Below, in pieces: positions 36,164-44,972 of a stretch of DNA of 64,000 bases. The stretch comes from Flavobacteriaceae bacterium (GTDB lineage Bacteria; Bacteroidota; Bacteroidia; Flavobacteriales; Flavobacteriaceae): contig JABSPK010000004.1 of NCBI GenBank assembly GCA_013214065.1, positions 363,352-427,351 on the forward strand, read 5' to 3'. Every line of letters starts with the position of its first letter. Position 1 is the stretch's first letter. The position numbers were made by a program, and so were the translations under genes. The notes under the pieces are model-generated. The model ran no database searches. It was not told the origin of the DNA and saw only the letters and a list, made by a program, of their open reading frames with translations.

Positions 36164-36610
36164 TTAAAATTTATCCAATAAGAGGTTTAATTGTTCCAGT
36201 TCTTTGTCGTTGAATTTTTGCAGAAGCTGCATTTCGGTCGCCTCCATAACGCTGTCCAATTCGGTCAAAATGGTGTTGCCCTTGTTCGTTATGGTGATCT
36301 CGACTTTTCTGCGGTTGTTGGCACAAACGGCCCGATCTACATAACCTTTCAATAATAATTTATCGACCAATCGGGTGGTATTGCTCATTTTGGTTACCAT
36401 GCGTTCATTGATGGTCGAGAGGTTGGCCGGTGCGCCTTTTTGTCCGCGCAGTATACGTAGTACGTTGAATTGTTGCTCCGAAACCTCATAGGGTTTAAGG
36501 GCAGCTGCAAAGGCTTCACTGATCTTATTACCTACCAAGGCGAAGTGGATCATGGTCCGCATTCGAAGTGGCAACCGTTTTTCCGTTTTTATTATCGCTT
36601 CTACATTCAT
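36164..36610 (-). CDS. MarR family transcriptional regulator
   Basis: This 148-residue protein has the winged helix of MarR regulators: Q-F-N-V-L-R-I-L-R-G as the first helices, L-S-T-I-N-E-R-M as the recognition region, K-M-S-N-T-T-R-L-V-D-K-L and the wing with N-R-R-K-V-E-I-T-I-T. It is the first gene of its operon. A near-perfect 20-bp palindrome covers its own promoter region, so it probably represses itself and the downstream nitroreductase and yceI until a ligand binds. Confidence 0.92.
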   Translation of the reverse strand: MNVEAIIKTEKRLPLRMRTMIHFALVGNKISEAFAAALKPYEVSEQQFNVLRILRGQKGAPANLSTINERMVTKMSNTTRLVDKLLLKGYVDRAVCANNRRKVEITITNKGNTILTELDSVMEATEMQLLQKFNDKELEQLNLLLDKF

Positions 36611-36619
36611 GTCATTACA

Positions 36620-36640
36620 ACAATTGTATATACAAATGTA
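36620..36640 (-). promoter_or_regulatory. Probable MarR operator over the -7 box
   Basis: The sequence ACAATTGTAT-ATACAAATGT (36620-36639) is an inverted repeat with one mismatch per arm; its core TTGTATATACAA is a perfect palindrome. It overlaps a minus-strand -7 box TACATTTG (36633-36640), 23 bases before the marR ATG. Protein binding here would block transcription. Confidence 0.65.
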
Positions 36641-36741
36641 TAATGGTTTGCAGGGGAATAAAAATTTTTCATCGATAAAATTTTGTTAAAAAAATAACGG
36701 TGGCTTGGGCATTGGCTAATTTTAACCTTAAATCATTTGCC

Positions 36742-37290
36742 ATGAGGTCGATGTTCCCTGTTTTGGTGCTAGCTGTTTTGCTTACCCAAGCTTGTGTCGA
36801 GAAGAAGAAAGAGTCGCAGACCGCCAGTGTATCCGAAACCGAGACCCCTGCGACCTCCGATAACGACAGCTTGCCATTTCCTGTTTATGACTATGCAGGC
36901 CTAGAACCACTGCTTCGGCAAGAGAACGATACCACCTACATCGTTAACTTCTGGGCTACTTGGTGCAAACCTTGTATCGAAGAAATGCCCCATTTCGAAA
37001 AAACGTATGCCGAACGCAAATCGGAGAAGCTCGCCCTGGTTTTCGTGAGTCTCGATATGCCCTCGATGTGGCAGAAACGATTAGTGCCCTTTGTTGAGAA
37101 AAAAGGTCTGAAAGGCCAAGTAGTGATTTTGGATGACACCAAAATGAACGACTGGATACCCAAGATAGCTCCCGATTGGGGTGGGGGAATCCCGGCAACC
37201 TTGATTTACAATCGCGACCAGCGGCAATTCTATGAACAGGGCTTTACCTATGAAACACTAAACACTGAACTTGAAAAATTTATACGATGA
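36742..37290 (+). CDS. TlpA-like thiol-disulfide lipoprotein
   Basis: This 182-residue protein has a lipoprotein signal (L-L-T-Q-A-C) and a thioredoxin-like domain with W-A-T-W-C-K-P-C, the redox Cys pair. I-P-A-T-L with the cis-Pro follows. It is probably on the periplasmic side and moves electrons to disulfides, for example in cytochrome maturation. I start at the ATG at 36742; a GTG start upstream would put residues before the signal. It overlaps the next gene by four bases. Confidence 0.88.
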   Translation: MRSMFPVLVLAVLLTQACVEKKKESQTASVSETETPATSDNDSLPFPVYDYAGLEPLLRQENDTTYIVNFWATWCKPCIEEMPHFEKTYAERKSEKLALVFVSLDMPSMWQKRLVPFVEKKGLKGQVVILDDTKMNDWIPKIAPDWGGGIPATLIYNRDQRQFYEQGFTYETLNTELEKFIR

Positions 37291-37904
37291 AACTTAAAAA
37301 ATATTTCTCCCCACTACTCTTGATCATGGTCCTCATTGGGGCTGTTGCTTTTACGACAAATCCTTATCAAGGGTATTCGATCGGGGATGCGGCTACGGAT
37401 TTTTCTTTGCAAAATGTGGATGGGAATAGGGTGTCACTATCCGATTTCGATACCGCCAAAGGCTTTTTGGTCATTTTTACCTGTAATACCTGTCCGTATG
37501 CGGTGGCCTACGAAGACAGGATCATTGCCCTTGATGCCAAATACGAACCGATGGGGGTTCCGGTAATCGCCATTAATCCGAATAATCCGGCGGCAAAGCC
37601 CGGCGATAGTTTCGAAGCCATGAAGGTCAGGGCCCAAGAAAAAGGGTTCACCTTTCCCTACCTCCTTGATGACGGTCAAACCATTTATCCACAATACGGT
37701 GCCACCCGCACGCCACATGGCTATTTATTGGAACGTACGGACGAAGGAAATATAGTGCGGTACATCGGCGCCATCGATGACAACTATCAAGATGCCGCAC
37801 AGGTCGAAGAGAAATATGTAGAAAACGCGGTCGATGCCATGCTGGCCGGTGAAGAAATCGAGCTTACGACCACAAGGGCCATCGGATGTTCGATAAAAGT
37901 ATAA
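37287..37904 (+). CDS. Thioredoxin-fold redoxin family protein, exported
   Basis: This 205-residue protein has a signal peptide or N-terminal anchor and a peroxiredoxin-like AhpC/TSA fold. F-T-C-N-T-C-P-Y-A-V-A-Y-E-D-R holds a C-x-x-C pair and is typical of a subfamily of redoxins. The C-terminus ends I-G-C-S-I-K-V with a third Cys. It overlaps the TlpA-like gene by four bases (ATGA), so the two probably work in the same redox pathway. Confidence 0.86.
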   Translation: MKLKKYFSPLLLIMVLIGAVAFTTNPYQGYSIGDAATDFSLQNVDGNRVSLSDFDTAKGFLVIFTCNTCPYAVAYEDRIIALDAKYEPMGVPVIAINPNNPAAKPGDSFEAMKVRAQEKGFTFPYLLDDGQTIYPQYGATRTPHGYLLERTDEGNIVRYIGAIDDNYQDAAQVEEKYVENAVDAMLAGEEIELTTTRAIGCSIKV

Positions 37905-37926
37905 TACGAAAAATACGTAGTTTTAG

Positions 37927-37956
37927 GTCCGGGGTCATGCTCCGGACTTTTATTTT
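37927..37956 (+). terminator. Intrinsic terminator after the redoxin gene
   Basis: An 8-bp stem GTCCGGGG with CTCCGGAC (one G-U) around TCATG is followed by a T-rich run. It lies between the redoxin and rhodanese genes, so the rhodanese gene probably has its own promoter or is reached by read-through. Confidence 0.8.
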
Positions 37957-37981
37957 GAGCAAATTAAATTTGACGAAACAC

Positions 37982-38290
37982 ATGGATTTAAGCCAAGAAG
38001 AATGGGCGGCCCAATTAGCCGATGATCAAAACGCGGTCATTCTCGATGTCCGCACTGCCGATGAAGTGGAAGAAGGATACATCCCAGGGTCACAAAACAT
38101 AGACATTTATATGGGTCAAGGGTTCCTTGATGCCCTTGCCGAATTGGATACGTCTAAGAACTATTACGTCTATTGCCGTTCAGGAAACCGGAGCAGTCAG
38201 GCTTGCGCCATCATGAACAGCCAAGGTTTCGGGCAAACGTTCAATTTGGAAGGGGGCTTTATGGCCTGGGAGGGCGAAGTAGCCGAATAA
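37982..38290 (+). CDS. Rhodanese-like domain protein
   Basis: This 102-residue single-domain protein has I-L-D-V-R-T, E-G-Y-I-P-G-S and the active loop Y-C-R-S-G-N-R-S, with the sulfur-carrying Cys, then G-G-F-M-A-W-E. It moves sulfane sulfur. I start at the ATG at 37982, downstream of the terminator hairpin; the longer frame translates the hairpin. Confidence 0.9.
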   Translation: MDLSQEEWAAQLADDQNAVILDVRTADEVEEGYIPGSQNIDIYMGQGFLDALAELDTSKNYYVYCRSGNRSSQACAIMNSQGFGQTFNLEGGFMAWEGEVAE

Positions 38291-38364
38291 ACTTACTGCT
38301 CGCACCCGTTGCGGTTATCTCGGTTTATTTTGGTCTTTTGACGTAATCGAATCGAGATGCCACC

Positions 38365-39648
38365 ATGAAAGAAGCGCTACTCCATTATGTATGGGCTTCC
38401 CACCGTATTCCCAAGAAGGAACTGTTCACTACTGAAAACGAGGTGCTGGAAATCCGCAATGCGGGTCAGCACAATCATGCCAGTGGTCCTGACTTTTTCA
38501 ATGCCCGGGTAAGCATCGATGGTCAGGAATGGGGTGGAAACGTGGAAATTCATCGAAATGCCTCCGATTGGTATGCCCACGGCCATGAAAAAGACCCCAA
38601 CTATGATAATGTGGTCCTGCATGTCGTCTGGGTTGATGACGTCGCCATATTCCGAAGGGATGGCAGCCGCATCCCGACACTGGAATTAAAGCGATTTGTG
38701 GGATCCGATCTGTTATCGCGTTATCAAAGGTTATTCGAAAACCAACAGGTTCGGTTCATTCCCTGTGAACGTAATCTGAAAGCCGTTCCCGATGATGTGG
38801 TATCGATATGGCAACAACGGCTTTATGTCGCCCGCCTTTTAACGAAATCGAAGGAGATCAAAACCTCGATGGAGGCGACCCAAAACCATTGGGAGGCGAT
38901 TTTGTTCCGTTCCTTGATGAAAGGGTTCGGTCTGAATAAGAACGGGGGGGCTTTTAAGGCCCTTGCCGAACATCTTGATTTTTCACTGATCAAGAAGTTG
39001 TCCCGTCGTCCCTTTTCTTTGGAAACGCTTTTGTTCGGTTTGGCCGGTTTTTTGGAAAATGAAAAGGCGCATGATCCTTATTTTTTAAAACAGCTGGCCC
39101 ATTACCGCTTTTTGAAAAACACTTATCGTATACGGCCTTATCTGGGTCCACGGCCTGAGTTCTTTGGATTGCGACCCGCCAACTTTCCGACCATACGCTT
39201 GGCACAGCTGGTACAGCTCTATGCCCTTCGGTCCGATTTGTTCCAAAAGGTGATGCGAATGGACAACCTAAACGATTTTTACGACTTGTTTCGGGTGTCG
39301 GTATCCGACTATTGGAAAACCCACTTCACTTTTGGCAAGCTTTCGGCCAAAAGGAACAAGCAGGTTTCTAAAACCACCGTCCATTTGTTGATCAGCAATA
39401 CCATAGTACCCCTCAAGTTGATGTATGCCCAATCTAGGGGAAACGATATCGCTGAAGAGGTGATCGGGTTAATGCGGACCTTACCTCGTGAAAGGAACGG
39501 TATTCTCGATCAATTCGAAACCTTTGGGCTTTCGGCTAGCAATGCCTTCGAAAGTCAGGCGAATTTGGGCCTTTACCATGACTACTGTTCCAAAGGGCGG
39601 TGTTTGCAATGCAGCATCGGAATTCATTTACTAGGAAGAAAACGCTAA
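38365..39648 (+). CDS. DUF2851 family protein
   Basis: This 427-residue protein matches the DUF2851 family as I know it: G-P-D-F-F-N-A-R-V near the N-terminus, G-N-V-E-I-H, D-W-Y-A-H-G-H, N-V-V-L-H-V-V-W and a long helical C-terminal half. The C-terminus carries a C-(x)4-C-x-x-C cluster that could bind metal. Function is unknown. The PspC gene begins eight bases after it. Confidence 0.85.
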   Translation: MKEALLHYVWASHRIPKKELFTTENEVLEIRNAGQHNHASGPDFFNARVSIDGQEWGGNVEIHRNASDWYAHGHEKDPNYDNVVLHVVWVDDVAIFRRDGSRIPTLELKRFVGSDLLSRYQRLFENQQVRFIPCERNLKAVPDDVVSIWQQRLYVARLLTKSKEIKTSMEATQNHWEAILFRSLMKGFGLNKNGGAFKALAEHLDFSLIKKLSRRPFSLETLLFGLAGFLENEKAHDPYFLKQLAHYRFLKNTYRIRPYLGPRPEFFGLRPANFPTIRLAQLVQLYALRSDLFQKVMRMDNLNDFYDLFRVSVSDYWKTHFTFGKLSAKRNKQVSKTTVHLLISNTIVPLKLMYAQSRGNDIAEEVIGLMRTLPRERNGILDQFETFGLSASNAFESQANLGLYHDYCSKGRCLQCSIGIHLLGRKR

Positions 39649-39656
39649 TTTTGGGT

Positions 39657-39884
39657 ATGCGATGGTTTTATGATCTACTCTATTATTTGCAGAAACGCGG
39701 TTTTGAAGTGTGTGAGCGCATTGCCGAACGGTTCGGGATCCGGGCTAGGGTAGTGCGAACTACCTTCATCTATTTGACGTTCGCCACCCTGGGTTTCGGT
39801 TTTGCACTTTATTTGTTTATCGCATTTTGGCTGCGCATCAAGGATTTGATTTATACTAAACGGACTTCCGTATTCGATTTATGA
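39657..39884 (+). CDS. PspC domain small membrane protein
   Basis: This 75-residue protein has an N-terminal amphipathic segment and one strong transmembrane region with F-G-I-R-A-R-V-V-R and F-A-T-L-G-F-G-F, typical of the PspC domain. PspC proteins respond to envelope stress in other bacteria, but the psp partner genes are absent here. It overlaps the potassium channel gene by four bases. I start at M-R-W-F-Y-D-L; the upstream frame is inside DUF2851. Confidence 0.8.
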   Translation: MRWFYDLLYYLQKRGFEVCERIAERFGIRARVVRTTFIYLTFATLGFGFALYLFIAFWLRIKDLIYTKRTSVFDL

Positions 39885-40894
39885 CCATACTGAGACTTTT
39901 CCGATCTAAAATTGCCTTGGCCTTGACCCTCATGGTCATGGTTTTTTTGATCGGGGTAGTGGGTTATCGGCTAGTGGCTGATTTTTCGTGGGTCGAGGCG
40001 GTGTATATGACCATTATTACGGTAACGACGGTCGGTTTTTCAGAAGTGCGCCCACTTGATGCCGACGCCCAAGTGTTTACCATATTCTTAATCGTCAGCA
40101 GCGTTTTTATTTTCGGATTCGCCATTTCGGTGGTCACCGAGTATTTATTGGGTAGAAACTCCCTACAGAATTTAAAGCAGAAAAAGGTGAAAAAAGCAAT
40201 TGAAAACCTCAGTGAACATGTGGTGGTCTGCGGCTATGGCCGGAATGGCCGACAAGCGGCCGAAAAACTGAATGCCTACAAAAAACCGTTTGTAGTGATC
40301 GAAAAGAACAAAGAGATCATTGAAAAGAACGAAGACGAGGTGCTTTTTATCGAAGGGGATGCCAATGAGGACGAAGTCTTACTCGCCGCGGGTATCGATA
40401 GGGCCAACTTTTTGATTACTGCGGTACCAGATGATGCAGCTAACCTTTTCGTAGTTTTATCGGCTAGGCAATTGAATAAAGACCTGTTTATCATAAGCCG
40501 TGCTTCGCAGGTGACCTCACAACACAAGTTGATGTTGGCCGGGGCCGACAAGGTCATCATGCCCGACAAGATAGGTGGTGATCATATGGCTTCTTTGGTA
40601 GTTATGCCCGATTTGGTCACCTTCATTAATAAGTTGTCTACCGAAGTTGATAGTACCACTAACTTGGAAGAGGTTGAAATCGAGGATTTTCAAGATCAGG
40701 TCGACTGCAGTTCGATACGGGATCTGGATCTGAGAAGGCGCACCGGCTGTACCATTATCGGCTATATCGAACCGAACGGGAACTACATCATCAACCCTGA
40801 GGCCAACCAACAACTGGAGCCCAAAAGTAAGGTCATCGTACTAGGGCGACCCGAACAAATCCAAAAGCTGAACCAGATGTTCAAAATCGGTTAG
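39881..40894 (+). CDS. Potassium channel with TrkA-N and TrkA-C domains
   Basis: This 337-residue protein has two transmembrane helices (about residues 10-30 and 60-85) around a pore with T-V-T-T-V-G-F, a selectivity filter. The cytoplasmic part has the RCK/TrkA-N motif V-V-C-G-Y-G-R-N-G (nucleotide binding) near residue 112 and a C-terminal TrkA-C domain. It is a two-helix K+ channel gated by nucleotide or ions through the RCK ring. It overlaps the PspC gene, so both may act in envelope or membrane potential control. Confidence 0.92.
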   Translation: MTILRLFRSKIALALTLMVMVFLIGVVGYRLVADFSWVEAVYMTIITVTTVGFSEVRPLDADAQVFTIFLIVSSVFIFGFAISVVTEYLLGRNSLQNLKQKKVKKAIENLSEHVVVCGYGRNGRQAAEKLNAYKKPFVVIEKNKEIIEKNEDEVLFIEGDANEDEVLLAAGIDRANFLITAVPDDAANLFVVLSARQLNKDLFIISRASQVTSQHKLMLAGADKVIMPDKIGGDHMASLVVMPDLVTFINKLSTEVDSTTNLEEVEIEDFQDQVDCSSIRDLDLRRRTGCTIIGYIEPNGNYIINPEANQQLEPKSKVIVLGRPEQIQKLNQMFKIG

Positions 40895-40975
40895 TTTAAC
40901 TTTTTCAATTTTGATTCTGAAGTTTTTTTTTAGGATATTGTCAGCTTTACAAGTAACCAAACTAACAAAAACCAT

Positions 40976-42577
40976 ATGATGAAGTATAGACTTCTTAGCG
41001 CGATGGCCCTGTTTTTACCGTTGTTCGCAAATGCCCAGGAAGTGGGCTTGGACCAACAGATCGATCAGGCCTTCCAACCGGTTTCCGATTTTTTCAATAA
41101 GGTCATTTTCTTCGAAATCATGGGCACGCCCTTTGTTTTGATCCTCTTGGTAGGAAGTGCCTTGTTTTTTACATTGTATTTCGGTTTTCCGAACGTCCGT
41201 CATTTCTGGACGGCCATAAATGTCGTTCGTGGAAAATACGATGATCTTGAGGTGGCTGCAGGACCCGGGGTAGAAAAGGCGGAAGTCAATATCGTTGACG
41301 GTGATTTGCCAGATACGATCCGTGACGAAAGCAAAGAGGGGGAAGTCAGTCACTTCCAAGCACTGGCGACCGCGGTATCCGGAACGGTAGGAAACGGGAA
41401 TATCGCTGGGGTAGCCTTGGCAATCGCCCTTGGCGGACCCGGAGCCACGTTTTGGATGATCGTTTGTGGACTCTTGGGGATGTCGACCAAATTTGTCGAA
41501 TGTACCTTAGGCGTGCAATACCGCGATGTAGATGAGAACGGCACCGTATATGGTGGCCCGATGTACTACATCAGTCGTGGTCTGAAGGACAAAGGGTTCA
41601 AGACCCTTGGTAAAATCGCTGCGGCCCTATTCGCGGTCTTCTGTATCGGAGGATCCTTTGGGGGTGGTAATGCCGCGCAATCGAACCAGGCTACCATTGT
41701 TATCAAAGAATTGTTCGGATGGGACAGTACCGCAGCTGGTGCCATAGTAGGGTTGGTCTTGGCCGTTTTGGTGGCCATTATCATTATCGGAGGGATCAAA
41801 AGGATCGCTTCGGTGACCGAAAAAGTAGTACCCTTTATGGCGGTCATGTATATTGTTTGCTGTCTATACATCATTTTTAGCAATTTCTCATTGATCGACG
41901 ATGCAATCGGCTTGATCGTATCCGAAGCTTTCAATCCAACGGCCATGGGTGTCGGTGGTGTGATCGGGGTTTTGTTGGTAGGTTTCCGTAGAGCGGCCTT
42001 TTCCAACGAAGCCGGTGCCGGTTCCGCTTCGATCGCGCACTCTGCGGTAAAAACGAAATATTCGGCTTCAGAAGGCTTGGTGGCCTTGTTGGAACCTTTT
42101 ATCGATACGGTAGTGATTTGCACCATGACTGCCTTGGTCATAGTCATCTTTAACTTTGGAGGGTTCTTCGATTACGGAGGAGACGGTTCTGGTGCGGTCC
42201 TTATCGATGGCATTGCCTACGAAGGCGCAGGGATCACTTCGAAAGCCTTTGGGGCTTACATTCCATTCTCGAATATCTTCTTGACCATTGCGGTGGTGTT
42301 GTTCGCCGTTTCGACCATGATCTCATGGTCTTATTACGGTTTGCAATCATGGAAGTATCTTTTTGGACGTGGAAAGAAAATGGATTTGGCATACAAGCTG
42401 TTGTTCTGTGTGTTCGTCGTTATCGGTGCGGCCGCCAGTATGGATTCGATATGGGCCTTTTCGGATGCCATGATCTTTGCCATGGTATTCCCGAACATGG
42501 TCGGGTTGTATTTCTTGTTCCCGGTCGTAAAAAAACAATTGAACCGCTATATGGAAGCCATTAAGGCCAGCAAATAA
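40976..42577 (+). CDS. Alanine/glycine:cation symporter family protein
   Basis: This 533-residue membrane transporter has an N-terminal signal-like segment and about ten transmembrane segments. The AGCS signature is seen in G-T-V-G-N-G-N-I-A-G and F-S-N-E-A-G-A-G-S-A-S-I-A-H. It imports alanine or glycine with Na+ or H+. Tandem ATGs at 40976 and 40979 are both possible starts. The 81-base gap before it suggests its own promoter. Confidence 0.93.
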   Translation: MMKYRLLSAMALFLPLFANAQEVGLDQQIDQAFQPVSDFFNKVIFFEIMGTPFVLILLVGSALFFTLYFGFPNVRHFWTAINVVRGKYDDLEVAAGPGVEKAEVNIVDGDLPDTIRDESKEGEVSHFQALATAVSGTVGNGNIAGVALAIALGGPGATFWMIVCGLLGMSTKFVECTLGVQYRDVDENGTVYGGPMYYISRGLKDKGFKTLGKIAAALFAVFCIGGSFGGGNAAQSNQATIVIKELFGWDSTAAGAIVGLVLAVLVAIIIIGGIKRIASVTEKVVPFMAVMYIVCCLYIIFSNFSLIDDAIGLIVSEAFNPTAMGVGGVIGVLLVGFRRAAFSNEAGAGSASIAHSAVKTKYSASEGLVALLEPFIDTVVICTMTALVIVIFNFGGFFDYGGDGSGAVLIDGIAYEGAGITSKAFGAYIPFSNIFLTIAVVLFAVSTMISWSYYGLQSWKYLFGRGKKMDLAYKLLFCVFVVIGAAASMDSIWAFSDAMIFAMVFPNMVGLYFLFPVVKKQLNRYMEAIKASK

Positions 42578-42587
42578 GAACATACAT

Positions 42588-43442
42588 TTGAAACGTTTAA
42601 GACCTCATTTCAATCTCGACAAAAGGGAACGGAATGGGGTCTTTTTTTTGTTGTTGCTCTTGTTCCTTTTCCAAGGGGTTTGGTTCGGTACCCGGTCCAA
42701 GCCCAAACAAAGCGATCATTCCCTCTTGTATCTCGATACGGTTGCACAAGCCCGATATGACAGCCTATCTGTATTCCTTTTAAAAAAGCGGGAGCCCTAT
42801 CGATTGAATCCGAATTTCTTGACCGATGCGAAAGGCTATGCGCTCGGCATTCCCGTTACGGCCATGGACAAACTCCTAGCATTCCGCAAAACAGGCGGTT
42901 TTGTGAATTCCCTCGAGGGGTTCCAAGCGCTTACTGGGGTTTCCGATGAGTTGTTGGAAACCTTAGCGGTGCACTTCAGGTTTCCGGAGTTTACCTCTAA
43001 AAACCCAAGACGAAATGGGAAAGCTTCAAGGTCGGAAAAAATTGGGCCTTCCGATCTAAACCTAGCGACCCCAGAGGCTTTGACCAGCATCCGGGGAATT
43101 GGGAAGGTCTTATCGCAGCGAATCGTCAAGTACCGTGAACTATTGGGTGGATTTTTGGTCAATGCACAGTTGTATGAAGTGTATGGTCTTGAACCCGAGG
43201 TGGTCGAACGATGCCTCGTCAGGTTTCAGGTATTGCAAGCGCCCCAAATCGAAAAAATACCGCTTAATGAAGCAACAGTGAAAGAACTTTCCCGTTTGGT
43301 ATATATCGACTATGGGTTGGCCCGTCGTATGGTCGCCTACCGTCGAGCACGCGGACGCATCGGATCTTTCGAAGAATTGTTTGATCTTGAAGGGTTTCCG
43401 GTAAACAAAATCGACATAATTCAATTATATTTGTCCCTTTAA
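42588..43442 (+). CDS. Helix-hairpin-helix domain protein (ComEA-like)
   Basis: This 284-residue protein has an N-terminal membrane anchor (F-F-L-L-L-L-L-F-L-F) and several HhH motifs, including D-L-N-L-A-T-P-E-A-L-T-S-I-R-G-I-G, I-P-L-N-E-A-T-V-K-E-L and a first copy around residue 85. HhH repeats bind DNA without sequence preference; ComEA proteins do so during DNA uptake. The start is a TTG; no ATG lies in the membrane anchor. A role in natural transformation is only suggested by similarity. Confidence 0.85.
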   Translation: MKRLRPHFNLDKRERNGVFFLLLLLFLFQGVWFGTRSKPKQSDHSLLYLDTVAQARYDSLSVFLLKKREPYRLNPNFLTDAKGYALGIPVTAMDKLLAFRKTGGFVNSLEGFQALTGVSDELLETLAVHFRFPEFTSKNPRRNGKASRSEKIGPSDLNLATPEALTSIRGIGKVLSQRIVKYRELLGGFLVNAQLYEVYGLEPEVVERCLVRFQVLQAPQIEKIPLNEATVKELSRLVYIDYGLARRMVAYRRARGRIGSFEELFDLEGFPVNKIDIIQLYLSL

Positions 43443-43443
43443 A

Positions 43444-44616
43444 ATGCCTGAAATGATTACGGATACCTTATCCACCATTAACTTCGATTATTCAGAGACC
43501 CAAAAGATGGTCGCGGAATCCGCCAAGGAATTCGCAGAGCAGTACATCCGTCCGTTCGTGATGGAGTGGGACGAGGCCCAGACCTTTCCGGTCGAGGTCT
43601 TTAAAAAAGCCGGCGAAATGGGCTTTATGGGAGTGCTGGTTCCCGAATCCCTGGGGGGTTCCGGACTGGGATACCATGAATACATCGCCATTATTGAAGA
43701 AATTTCAAAGGTCGATCCATCGATAGGCCTTTCCGTAGCGGCACACAATTCGCTTTGTACCAATCACATCCTTTCTTTCGGCAATGAAGAACAACGACAA
43801 CGCTGGGTACCCAAATTGGCGACAGCCGAATGGATCGGTGCTTGGGGGCTTACCGAACATAATACCGGTTCTGATGCAGGGGGTATGAACACCACCGCCG
43901 TTAAAGATGGGGACCATTGGATCCTTAATGGGGCTAAAAATTTTATCACCCACGGTAAATCAGGTGACATCGCCGTCGTAATCGCCAGGACGGGTGAGAA
44001 GGGTGACAGCCACGGCATGACCGCTTTTGCCATTGAAAAAGGTACTCCTGGGTTTTCAAGCGGTAAGAAAGAGGATAAATTAGGGATGCGGGCCAGTGAG
44101 ACCGCTGAGTTGATTTTTTCGGATTGCCGGATCTCTGACGATAATCGTTTGGGAGCGGTCGGGGATGGTTTCATCCAATCCATGAAAATTTTGGACGGTG
44201 GCCGGATTTCCATCGGTGCCCTTTCCTTGGGTATTGCCAAAGGGGCGTATTCGGCAGCTTTGAAATATGCCAAGGAACGCGTACAGTTCGGAAAACCGAT
44301 CAGTGCGTTTCAAGGGGTTTCCTTTAAATTGGCCGATATGGCTACCGAAATCGAAGCTTCGGAGCTGTTGTTGCACAAGGCGGCCTTTTTGAAAAATCAA
44401 GGAAGAAAAGTGACCACCATGGGAGCGATGTCGAAGATGTATGCCTCTGAGGTCTGTGTCAAGATAGCCAACGATGCCGTTCAAATTCACGGTGGATATG
44501 GATATACCAAGGATTTTCCGGTCGAGAAGTTTTACCGGGATAGCAAGTTGTGCACCATTGGTGAAGGCACCACCGAAATACAGAAAGTTGTGATTTCAAA
44601 AAATATTTTAAAGTAA
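43444..44616 (+). CDS. Acyl-CoA dehydrogenase
   Basis: This 390-residue FAD enzyme introduces a trans double bond into acyl-CoA. A-W-G-L-T-E-H-N-T-G-S-D-A and N-F-I-T-H-G lie in the middle domain, R-x-Q-F-G-K-P-I in the C-terminal domain, and the catalytic Glu is in I-G-E-G-T-T-E-I-Q near residue 375. The short-chain (butyryl-CoA) type is likely from the general pattern. It starts one base after the HhH stop. Confidence 0.94.
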   Translation: MPEMITDTLSTINFDYSETQKMVAESAKEFAEQYIRPFVMEWDEAQTFPVEVFKKAGEMGFMGVLVPESLGGSGLGYHEYIAIIEEISKVDPSIGLSVAAHNSLCTNHILSFGNEEQRQRWVPKLATAEWIGAWGLTEHNTGSDAGGMNTTAVKDGDHWILNGAKNFITHGKSGDIAVVIARTGEKGDSHGMTAFAIEKGTPGFSSGKKEDKLGMRASETAELIFSDCRISDDNRLGAVGDGFIQSMKILDGGRISIGALSLGIAKGAYSAALKYAKERVQFGKPISAFQGVSFKLADMATEIEASELLLHKAAFLKNQGRKVTTMGAMSKMYASEVCVKIANDAVQIHGGYGYTKDFPVEKFYRDSKLCTIGEGTTEIQKVVISKNILK

Positions 44617-44641
44617 TGCTTTCATTGCGATACTAGATTTG

Positions 44642-44649
44642 TATATTTG
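44642..44649 (+). promoter_or_regulatory. -7 element of rpsU
   Basis: TATATTTG fits TAnnTTTG exactly and is followed by CA, like the box before the tRNA-tuf cluster. TTTC 18 bases upstream may serve as a weak -33 element. Confidence 0.55.
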
Positions 44650-44667
44650 CACACCAAAATTTTAAAG

Positions 44668-44676
44668 AAAGGAGGT
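44668..44676 (+). promoter_or_regulatory. Strong Shine-Dalgarno of rpsU
   Basis: AAAGGAGGT lies nine bases (from GGAGG) before the rpsU ATG. It is the only strong Shine-Dalgarno found in this window. In Flavobacterium ribosomes the 16S tail is masked by bS21, bS18 and bS6, and rpsU is reported as one of the few messages to keep such a site, allowing bS21 to sense its own abundance. Confidence 0.85.
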
Positions 44677-44684
44677 TGTAGTCC

Positions 44685-44879
44685 ATGTTAATTATACCAG
44701 TAAAAGAAGGAGAGAACATCGATAGGGCCCTGAAGCGGTTCAAACGTAAATTTGATAAAACAGGTACGATGCGTCAGTTGCGAAGCCGACAGCAATTCAC
44801 CAAACCTTCTGTGAAGCGACGTGCCGAAATACAAAAAGCACAGTACATCCAACACTTGAGGGACGGAGAGGAAATCTAG
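44685..44879 (+). CDS. rpsU: 30S ribosomal protein S21
   Basis: This 64-residue basic protein starts M-L-I-I-P-V-K-E-G-E-N-I-D-R-A-L-K-R-F-K and ends in a positively charged helix. It sits next to the 3' end of 16S rRNA; in Flavobacteriia it helps hide the anti-Shine-Dalgarno. It has its own promoter, strong Shine-Dalgarno and terminator, so it is a single-gene unit with probable autoregulation. Confidence 0.97.
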   Translation: MLIIPVKEGENIDRALKRFKRKFDKTGTMRQLRSRQQFTKPSVKRRAEIQKAQYIQHLRDGEEI

Positions 44880-44904
44880 TCCCCTAGCGTTCAATCATAC
44901 AATC

Positions 44905-44932
44905 AAAGCCTTGCGATAGCAAGGCTTTTTTT
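44905..44932 (+). terminator. Terminator of rpsU
   Basis: A perfect 10-bp stem, AAAGCCTTGC and GCAAGGCTTT around GATA, runs into a T tract. Confidence 0.9.
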
Positions 44933-44972
44933 CGTCCATACCGTTCCATTGCCTTTTATGTACCTTTGGGTT

